Assembly: GCF_014203395.1 (NCBI RefSeq)
Contig: NZ_JACHIW010000001.1
Location: 1,116,001 to 1,180,000 of the forward strand
Length of the DNA stretch: 64,000 bases
Reading direction: 5' to 3'
DNA from: Saccharopolyspora phatthalungensis
Lineage (GTDB): Bacteria; Actinomycetota; Actinomycetes; Mycobacteriales; Pseudonocardiaceae
Below the pieces are notes generated by a model. That model searched no databases. It worked only from the letters and a program-made list of their open reading frames with translations, and was not told where the DNA came from. Shown in pieces: positions 60,701-64,000 of the stretch. Each line of letters starts with the position of its first letter. The stretch's first letter is position 1. Position numbers and translations under genes: made by a program.

Positions 60701-63700
60701 CTCGCTGCCGAGTTATGAGAACGCCGGAGAGGTCGCGTCCGCAGTCGCGGCGGCCGACCAGCAACGCGAGGCAGCGCTGTCCGGTGCCGCCCGGCCCACC
60801 CGGCCCGCTGAAGTCACCGAAGCCGAGATCGCGACCGTGCGGCAACGCTGGAACCAGGAGTTCCAGGAAGCCGAACGGGCGCTGAGCACACTGACGGCTG
60901 ACCGAGTAGCCGACCTGCAAGCACGGGCCAGCACAATCCTCGCAGGCATGTGGCAACGCCCGAGGCAGGGCGACACATCCCCGGCAATGGCCATGCAGGA
61001 CTTGTGGGACAGAATGGCCCAGCGGGTCGCCTTCCAACTCTCCAACGACGGTCGGTCGGAGACGGGCGCGTGGGCGGATGCGGCAGCAATGGCCGCAACC
61101 ATTCCATCCCTGCCAGTCGTACTGGCTGTCCGGGGATCGGACGAGCCGGTCAGCTACCCGGCATGGACGAGATCGCTGGGATTCGCGCAGGTATCACCGG
61201 ACCGGGGCCAGATATTGGTGGTGCTGGGCAGTGACCACATAGTGGTGCCCGGTGAATCGGTGGCCGAGGTACGGCGTTCGGGCGTGAATGTGCTGGCACG
61301 GACCGACATCGAAGAAGGTCCACGATGGACCTTGTTCCGCTCCGACGGGCGCGAGCCGTTGCCGGCGGAGCCACCAGCAGAGCTAACCCGGCTGGCCAGC
61401 CCGGCGCCGTTGATGGTCTTCGGACCTGCTGACGATGCGGCGGCGTACGCGGCGATGGCGTTGGCTTCGGATCTGCCGGGTGTGCAAGTAGTGGGCATGC
61501 ACGTCACCCCGCACGGGCGTGCGCGGTGGCCAGACGGAGAAACCGGACCAGAAGAATCCGCCGAGCGGGTATGGCGCGACAGACGCTTCGTCGCGGGCCT
61601 GCCGGTGGCGCTGTTCGGATGCGGTGCCGGACAACGACCAGAGCCGGGCGACACGTCGTTCGCGCAACGGTTCGCCGCGAGGATGCGGGCGTATGTGTGG
61701 ACAACGGACGCCACCGACGTTTGGCAAACCAACGATGGTGCGGTACACGCCACCGACACCATCGCTACAGCCGACGGCCGGATGCAGCCAATGTTCACCA
61801 ACGGCCAAGGAACCGGCCAGTGGTCCCTACTCGGCCCCGACGGGCGCGAGGTGCTCTCGCGTCGCGGCCCAGAACTACGGGCCGCACTGACCGGCACGAC
61901 CCCACCACGCTACCCCGACCACACGCACCCCGAGCCCGTGATCAAGTGGTCAGACGACGAGGGGGCCGAGTCCGCCGAGTCTCGCGCTCGTGTCGATGAA
62001 CTCGACGAGGCGAGGCGGGCGGAATCGTGGTCGCACAGGCTGGCGCGGGTGGAGGCGCGGCGGGCTCATAACGACGGTGAGCCCATCACCGCTGAGGCGT
62101 TGGGGGCAATGTTCGGGCTGGACAGCGAATGGGGTGCGGCGCGGCTTGCCGAGATCGAGGCTGACCTGGAGTCGGAAGCGCGGGGGGCGGCGCGGGAGAT
62201 GGCGCGGGAGGCTGATGAGGAAGGTGATCCCTGCTCCGCTGAGGACTTGGGGGAGAGGTTCGGTCGAGACAGCGATTGGGGCGCGGCGCGCCTTGCCGAG
62301 ATGCGGGAGGAAGCGGAGCGGGATCGGGCGGAGGCGCGGGCGTTAGCACGGCGGGCGGCTGAGGCCGGCGAGCCCTTCGACTCTTGGGAGTTGGGGGCGA
62401 TGTTCGGGCGGCACGGCGAATGGGGCGAGGAGCAGCTCAACGAGGTGGCATTGGAGCGGGACCAGGAGGAGCGGTGGGCGGGGCGGCAGGCTGATGAGAC
62501 CGGCCAGCCCGTCACCGCTGGGGAATCGCGGGCGGTGTTCGGGCGGGGCGCCGCGCGGATCGCCGAGACCGAAGATGAGGACGATCGGGCGGTGGCGCGG
62601 GCGTTAGCACGGCGGGCGGATGAGTCCGGCGAGCCATTCCCCCCTCGGGAGTTGGGGGCGATGTTCGGGCGAGACAGCGAATGGGCAGCGGCGCGGATCG
62701 CCGAGTTCGAGGATGAGCGGGAGCGGGAAGCGCGGACGCAGGCGCGGCAGGCCATGGACGAACTTGAGCCTTACACCCCTCGGACGTTGGGGGCACGATT
62801 CCAGCAGAGCAGCGAATGGGGCGCGGCTCGGCTTGCCGAAATGAGGGAGGAGTTCGTCCGGGAACTAGAGGCCCGGGCGGCGGCACGGCGGGCCCGTGAC
62901 GCCGGCGAACCCTACGCCGCTGAGGTATTGGGGGCGAGGTTCGGCCAGGACAGCGAATGGGGCGCCCAGCGGCTTGACGAGATCAGACAGTCACCCGGTG
63001 AGCTGTTGAGTCAGTGGTGGGCCGCGCGCGAGGATGGTGCGTCTGCCCAGCGGAGATTGCCTGATGATGAGGATGTGCACCGGCTGGCTGACGCGGTAGA
63101 ACTGCGGTACCGCGACGGCGTGGGCGGACCAGGCACACGCAGTGCGGAGCGGTTGCGGGGCAGGCTTGTCCACGTCCTTGAGCTGACCCAGGAACTAGGC
63201 GGGCAACCCACCGTCTCCGATGTGCGGAATATCCGGCTGGTAGCCGACTGGATCCGCGACACCGGCCGGATGCCCGGACCCACAGTCACCGCCAACGACG
63301 TCCACAACGCCGTCCAGGAATTGACCGAAACCCCCACCAACACCCGCCCACACGAACTGCGCTACCTGGCCGAAGTCCTACGACAAGCGGAACAGGGAGG
63401 GGAACGGCAAGGCCCGCACCGGGCGACCGCATCCGAACTACGCGCGCAATGGCAGCACGGAGCCACCCGGGCAATAACACTGCGGATGGGCACTCACACC
63501 GACAACACCGTGGCCTACCCCGCCAGCGCGGGCTCATCACGATGGTGGCAAGACTTCCACGGCGGCCGAGTCAACCTCGACCAGCTCCGGCAGGAAATGG
63601 GAATCACCCCAGACCGCCAACCGGTCATCATCGTGGTCGAAGCCCGACGACGCACGGCCGGTGCGGAAAAATCATTCCTGATCAGCGACGAGATCCGCGG

Positions 63701-64000
63701 GACGACCGCACACCTGGACACCCCACGCGAGCTGGGTCGGCGTGTGGCCGGAACCGCGCAATACCAGCAGATCGCCACCAGCAACCCGGACGGCCCGGTC
63801 GTCCTGGTGGTCACAGGCGGCAACGCGGCACTCGGCCCACACCTCAGCCGCGACGAACTCACCCACGAATTCGGCGAAGGACTCAACACGGGCGGAGACA
63901 ACAACCGACAGGTCCTGCTCGCCGAAGGCTATGTCTCACACAATCCCGCCGGACTCGGATTGGTCGCCGCCGGGCCACCGGCCGCCGACCGGCAACACGC
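45759..64000 (+). CDS. Giant WXG100-like repeat protein, >6,080 residues, runs off the window
   Basis: One frame checked at about 18 points stays in phase from GTG 45759 to the last base. Residues 1-350 closely match the other giant's N-terminus (VPEEVRRLFQVLTGEDM, then helices and GQGAQWNPFSFTAG). A ~600-residue Pro/Gly/Thr-rich linker with PPPYS motifs follows. Shared domains come at ~48400-48660 and ~48880-49155, then HTH-type repeats (49395-49790). From 50016 a ~1,850-residue unit recurs: A (LLGC/LFGC domain), B (LRMG...VVVEARR), C (TIPAG..DAVAF), D and E (LRVGVGQESA.NAVGFP). A charged coiled coil lies at ~50940-51200. The C-terminus, where a toxin would sit in this family, is outside the window. 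Confidence 0.85.
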   Translation, partial: MSLMVPEEVRRLFQVLTGEDMTDADEDALFVVAAALESGAATVESLAPVVGHVVERVRGGFSGKATDRFAQRLEAFGPVLESGGAGVRQLAEFARNLALQVQYLKFVTVGGLLLLVAEIAWAVAMAGPTGGASMAWLAARFAVMRLLLTRWWGQLFMRLAMAQIVGIGLQVVMDAGAQGLQFALGTRKKWDAAMSEMAVGVGSFSGLLAVPLSALGNVVGNAIAKVLVRGLGDKIDAEVLAAAARQVAEEHAEQYPVASMAKFADVVSKNLEDYTGMSVRAMWVARFGHGLGESLEEGLTEMLGEAGYGAISGQGAQWNPFSFTAGVSEAIGSGIGNLAGLAVRGELIPAGRAREDTGGEKDSASTDTDTAGELQTESGMRAGEKPGFTETFSEKPGSPKGMSDVDSGIPAPGSKKVVATELEKGWPGVAVTSAVLPIGTAPGKTSPGDSSGTTGAGTGAVTEESAGGLSSSPGAGPDSPAHQTSVPDTGIATPAGAAPSGGPGQAGTGAVAGEDSETGVPGTTVVPPVPRYPGEAGAPGPDRLGTPPPPYSAPQGQGHVHGHTPEPGDATGAGTHTGTPPPAYSPSANALHTSPESAVDSPSEPMGPPELSPESESESGLVPVSHYGPPVSDAGATTGIPGSDAPPRNDHTTPEQSLMDNTGDSRDGPRVSDGGVTTAGSRVGAPPMHGPVGADHANTGTSDTGSTGVPVEHPAPLEGSGPPVAGGPVASEGAVPTGDPPAASPPREGHPGTVLDGHPGTFLSGVDRLGAAVDDARAVEPGSPVDTPLTSATQNPGVSSGGVAPEATPAAAGAVAATEGEVTVPGQVSTRGDGTVSGVPPRTDPVTSTTDAARGAIPQSPGTVSSGGRVPGAVGLPVDAVRVPVPADAVSSGGVAEFLRARVDDAGTGPVVLTSGVDSGSDVVVPSNQAADVARSLGRDIVALVPGRGRRGPRWMRFAADGARPRPVGGPGQILPPRQTSPGQRELDALTDSATAVPTSTAKTGTPDATGESETVPPVAETEATATGPGQGTRERPDPTSVADWTASDLRREVQRAKTVGGPRPAAMRIVQGTHDVVRLARGQAGVALEDVVALVAARVTVYGPDGAKRFSRKLAARLDTRGTGVTIRAGAGPDRQPDTPAPDQSADPGQAGEETAQPADPAGDRARKRGLSDGAADDGAARRPGEPDEAAERLGSSAQLSTPQLVAEQLREEARAEARRARDARRPYTAVALGQRFGRSRTWAQAVLAEIKAEAATTQPRPQEQAHTDRLPEPDEAAERLGSAARLSWAQLQAAQLREAARAEARRARDAGDPYHGASLGRKFGKSDTWGRQRLTEIKAEAATTQPRPQEPEQEAWPAGETGESSTDAAPAEGTRSDSAATAASSAASADQRLDVVGIGHGHHDAVRPAREDALPTAPVSLSVQGTGERADYPGWTRSPHQAATAPQNTRPLLVLGHNDMVVSGDTVARAHATGADVLARGDLGTGPRWLLYPADGSRPRPVDPPSELTRRPRPEPLLFRGPRDSSELIGRAAWLAPHLFDTQIVGVHMTGDGRAVLGDGSLLEPEGFAAHVLQDRRFVPGPNIALLGCAAYQRPRPGALSFAERFTRALGERAWVTDAEVFQTSDGAVHATETVITGDGRMLPVFVDGQGTGHWSLLDPDGREVLSRRGPELRAALTGMTTPRYTDQTAPEPLIRWSDNGDADPARLHDERDEETQADAGPQHGPEQEQEQVQRARPGASEVLEQQHEEAFQELAWVTARQAETERARQEAQAEAERVREQTQAETQRVREQTRVTGRRARQGARAGADRVGEEARAEAQRALNAGEPYTVAALGQRFGRSRAWAASLLAEVREAATGPGSRQQAQLWPARAAGVGPQRTSRAPQDADPGVGRSAAGGGVRSVGEMLRGWWAASADPAAAAGRVLSDEDVRRLTNAVEPGDRDGVGAPGAPSAERLRLIHALWLTEMVGGRPVVEDVRDVRLVADWVRDTGAMQGPRLVSAADVHRVVREATGSTTDARWQEVQFLADVVRRVEQGLEQRGEQRRATLAEVRAQWQRQATRAVTLRMGSQAENTVVYPADEVSARWWRSFRSGGVDLGQIRRDLGIADDSEPLLVVVEARRLPASANRSFLLGDELRNTSVELETPRELGQRVADTEQYQRVTENNPDGPVVLVILGGNAGLRRTRDALAQRFAEGLTAGGDSARRVLLAEGYISHAPAGLGLTAAGSRPAGRQDAPGLVLSSGAPPSFRSHGPIQGSARHSPTHGPATAPWSPRAWLTIPAGPTMIDAVAFPRNSDEEAAWRRWAESGPDLTVLSGPDLPGLSTQVQGAAPILVLANRHGFFDYADPETWAPVRTGPEEFGAAVAEALGQAAGLDASRAVVVFAVQLPNGGGLREQGRQGLANGISRHGHDGPVYVADVVQRDDGGSIRLEIQGITLAERGPRDPELPVRELNSSDPGRHVLAAGGTSADADWWNQWSSNGVQVSGVELLGLDSTTVVLARLRGSEFVTPSGTMSAFEFGRQVTDSVPYQTSTTQHPDAPVLLATVGAETGLSEDAAHEFARGVRGNDPDRTVLVTDRDFRLRRENDLAELPLEADLLRFVPPPNWFPGARTSRPADGGFTAVLTYPSLPGPTPTPTVDTDWFASETGHRKPLVVMARSVRGRFHVLDPSTDQTWVLGPSDFGTSVARSTEFQQAVTDDLARPVVVVFNRWHPGLTEQDARALAEGLRGDGIQRPVFLSLGRIQNSETGARPHALAEAPSTQSALLSHPASAADARQPLLLSALGSEHIEVLGQLHSYGVSRLLSQLGYSGTQQPIVVLTNNPANDSVAPLGRRNVRPTRLMGTVLAGTPDYLEAIRGDWRRPIVIVPVGEPNDPDPRPQDFTDFTTELLGNPDTDRPVYLAEHNIHHVEPGLRLLTPERMRPPPAREDLVSHSLRVGVGQESAVNAVGFPAGPDLPTEWTGWGSLERTWYGPALRRAMSEFDPDPLFVFVPVRNGQIVVRDATGVLETPDPVALGLRMQQSPQFQDAGGHIDRTVVIVADFMGPQIPDWYARALAEGLRRTGGPPRPLYVYDGYNHAAFHTDEALGRLRNVTPELNWQRSGQVRDPDDPLEIVPHYVRGALPAYDSAGEVASAVAAVDRQRQAALASAARATQPAEATEAEIATLHHRWNEQFHEAERTLSTLPADWVADLQARARTILASVWPRPRQGDTLSAMAMQGLWDRMAQRVAFRLYHDGRSETGAWADAAAMAATVPSLPVVLTVRGSDESVTYPTWTRSPGHAQLTPDRDRLLVVLGTDHSVVLNELIAEAQRSGADVLARTDTTNGPQWILFRADGREPLPVEPPAELTRLASPAPLMYFGPDDDAAAVEAVALASDLPGVQVVGIHITPSGNGRWPDGEAGPEESAARVWRDRRFVAGLPVALFGCGAARRSAPGEASFAQRFTARLGALCGCATGRRSEPGEASFAQQFATSLGLSVWTTDASEVWQTRDGAVHATDTVTTADGRMQPMFTNGQGTGQWSLLGPDGREVLSHRGPELRAALTGTTPPRYPDQAHPEPVIRWSDNGNTNSFHDERARLETWRGGQEIARPLDELLSGWWTARADGGSAAGRQLSDDDVRRLADAVELRYRDGAGGPGTRSGERLRGRLVNVLELTEGLGGQPTVADVRDIRLVADWVRDTGRMPGPTVTAADVHSLVHELTETTTNVRPHELSYLADVLRRVEQEGQQRRATVPELRAQWRHGATQAVTLRMGAHTDNTVAYPASTASSRWWGNFHGGRVDLDQIRQEMGITADREPVIVVVEARRRTAGAEKSFLISDEIRGATAHLDTPRELGQRVAGTEQYQRVAATNQDGPVVLVVTGGNAALGVHLSRDELTQRFAEGLNAGGDGIRQVLLAEGYVSHDPAGLGLIAAGPQAGDRQNAGLVLPSGTRASVVTLRLESAQENTIAYPINATDKSQLLSTVGLGLGWDTARADSPIFVLAWITPTGGFTVADGDTWETQDVSPREFARRAVEDARSHGIARPDDERPIIVRTYAWDRHRSLPERARHELAESFREAGHHGPVHVLERDIATERFHPAPVVQWSPRARLTIPAGSTVLDAVAYSRNSGEEAVWRRWAESEPDLDDLLERVRDESPVLVLARWLPGRAFAYFDPATRASRHLSAGAFGREVAGALGEIASSNPGKTVVVLAMQRPYEANLGEPERQQLANGLGRFGHHGPVYVATVVEIDNGDTTRIHFGLDINLAGGQPRDAELPVHRLARWQQSYRLLAAGGTSADMTWWHEWSTSGFRVSGAPRLGLRSTTVVLARLWGDEFVTPSGTLSAFEFGREVTRRQPYRTVTMQDPDAPVLLATVGAETGLSEHAAHEFARGLRQDIPDLDVLVTDRDFRLRRENDAAVLQLNENPPRFVPPPNWSPEVEVDRSTDDDFVAVLTYPSRPGRTRRLTVDADWFVSEAGHRTPLVVVAPSVHGRFHVFDPSIYRVRVLGPADFGTSVARNAEFHQAVSDDPARPVVVVFDQWPSGLTERDARALAEGLRSDGIRRPVFLSMGKFQERGAGWRPYSLVEAPSAQSMLLTHPASAAGARRPALISYLDPSSQAEVLDQVRSLGISRLLSELGYRGAQHPIVVLTSAGFGRFMTPYGELSPAQLGDFLAEDPKYLEATQGDWRRPVVIVPVRLPPHYVDEASDITPLTAHLLGTPDADRPVYISADIMSVGGLTMQEGGRLPGPKLLTPERMQPPGTQQELGSQTLRVGVGEESALNAVGFPVESEDLAAWEDWGSLNYDGYGPMLRRAVGEFDPDPLFVFVKVSDEQVVVVRDRAHEPEPRSESEPGWWESDAESAPESAPEPGQMHESPDPVELGMLIQRSPHFQHLEYPTSAVADAGQLGRTVVIVPMSENGRPLPDWYARALAEGMRRVGGPPRPVYVYDGYHNEAYDTDSVLDRLRSVTPELHWRQAGEVRDPVEPREIVPHYERDSLPSYENAGEVASAVAAADQQREAALSGAARPTRPAEVTEAEIATVRQRWNQEFQEAERALSTLTADRVADLQARASTILAGMWQRPRQGDTSPAMAMQDLWDRMAQRVAFQLSNDGRSETGAWADAAAMAATIPSLPVVLAVRGSDEPVSYPAWTRSLGFAQVSPDRGQILVVLGSDHIVVPGESVAEVRRSGVNVLARTDIEEGPRWTLFRSDGREPLPAEPPAELTRLASPAPLMVFGPADDAAAYAAMALASDLPGVQVVGMHVTPHGRARWPDGETGPEESAERVWRDRRFVAGLPVALFGCGAGQRPEPGDTSFAQRFAARMRAYVWTTDATDVWQTNDGAVHATDTIATADGRMQPMFTNGQGTGQWSLLGPDGREVLSRRGPELRAALTGTTPPRYPDHTHPEPVIKWSDDEGAESAESRARVDELDEARRAESWSHRLARVEARRAHNDGEPITAEALGAMFGLDSEWGAARLAEIEADLESEARGAAREMAREADEEGDPCSAEDLGERFGRDSDWGAARLAEMREEAERDRAEARALARRAAEAGEPFDSWELGAMFGRHGEWGEEQLNEVALERDQEERWAGRQADETGQPVTAGESRAVFGRGAARIAETEDEDDRAVARALARRADESGEPFPPRELGAMFGRDSEWAAARIAEFEDEREREARTQARQAMDELEPYTPRTLGARFQQSSEWGAARLAEMREEFVRELEARAAARRARDAGEPYAAEVLGARFGQDSEWGAQRLDEIRQSPGELLSQWWAAREDGASAQRRLPDDEDVHRLADAVELRYRDGVGGPGTRSAERLRGRLVHVLELTQELGGQPTVSDVRNIRLVADWIRDTGRMPGPTVTANDVHNAVQELTETPTNTRPHELRYLAEVLRQAEQGGERQGPHRATASELRAQWQHGATRAITLRMGTHTDNTVAYPASAGSSRWWQDFHGGRVNLDQLRQEMGITPDRQPVIIVVEARRRTAGAEKSFLISDEIRGTTAHLDTPRELGRRVAGTAQYQQIATSNPDGPVVLVVTGGNAALGPHLSRDELTHEFGEGLNTGGDNNRQVLLAEGYVSHNPAGLGLVAAGPPAADRQH
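50016..64000 (+). repeat. Tandem ~5.5-kb coding mega-repeat (2.5 units in view)
   Basis: Equivalent A-module starts are at 50016, 55542 and 61113, giving periods of 5,526 and 5,571 bp. Module B starts near 51480, 56550 and 63000; module C near 52580 and 58024. Unit 1 and unit 3 carry HTH-type repeats between A and B (51190-51350; 62010-62990), unit 2 has almost none. The protein copies are clearly homologous, with many identical runs, but not identical, so the duplication is older than the 168-bp repeats of giant 1. Confidence 0.85.
62010..62990 (+). repeat. HTH-type repeat array in giant gene 2
   Basis: About seven units (one degenerate) with ARRARDAGEPY-like starts, LGARFGQDSEWGAxRLxEI-like cores. 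The turn residues KS of giant 1 become DS or RH here. Three more units lie at 49395-49560, 49640-49790 and 51190-51350. Confidence 0.75.

Noticed and set aside
33252..64000. Biosynthetic megasynthase (PKS/NRPS) as an explanation for the giant genes
   Set aside because: No ketosynthase, acyltransferase, adenylation or carrier-protein motifs are present. The N-terminus is WXG100-like and the repeats are unrelated to synthase modules.

Overview
High-GC DNA from an actinomycete. Mycothiol conjugate amidase, the gene order around it, strong G/C bias at third codon positions and many GTG/TTG starts point to Pseudonocardiaceae. A Saccharopolyspora-like host is my best guess, from family resemblance and from short dispersed palindromes that resemble elements I associate with that genus; this is inference.

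1-16.9 kb is ordinary core chromosome. The block thiolase / SGNH hydrolase / cystathionine beta-synthase / proline-rich antigen-like protein / cystathionine gamma-synthase / greA / DUF4307 / mca / small membrane protein follows the mycobacterial Rv1074c-Rv1083 order. An Lrp regulator, 4-hydroxyphenylpyruvate dioxygenase, threonine ammonia-lyase and a small protein gene are inserted between greA and the gamma-synthase. A Bax-inhibitor-1 protein, a YidC paralogue and a Pro/Gly-rich membrane protein follow. The two transsulfuration enzymes connect cysteine and methionine metabolism; mca belongs to mycothiol detoxification.

17-33 kb is mosaic. It holds an ORF with a 126-bp tandem repeat, a methyltransferase-like gene, a decayed FG-GAP-type repeat gene, and an M4 protease followed by an emfourin-type inhibitor. 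Next is an accessory patch (about 20.4-26.2 kb) of small genes: excisionase-like HTH, XRE-TPR regulator, zinc-finger-like proteins, and an Imm1-type immunity gene behind the 3' stub of a DddA-like deaminase toxin. Truncated genes bound it on both sides. A frameshifted GH15 gene with a coupled membrane gene follows, then a catabolic operon (M20 amidohydrolase, MHS transporter, cyclase) with a divergent two-module Lrp-like regulator.

33.3-64 kb is dominated by two giant, divergently transcribed genes of the CpnT-like/WXG100-like family. The first (2,886 aa) carries about 20 tandem predicted helix-turn-helix repeats in two blocks. The second is open from 45,759 to the window edge (>6,080 codons) and is built from ~5.5-kb tandem mega-repeats. 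Both share a promoter layout: an identical 14-bp box, 39 bp, then a common 13-bp element. Between them lie a MarR gene, a flavin reductase and several broken genes (acyl-CoA synthetase, 3-hydroxyacyl-CoA dehydrogenase, ribA, IS630-like transposase). Four copies of a ~45-bp palindrome sit at 7.9, 20.4, 21.7 and 42.1 kb, three of them at gene ends or truncation points.
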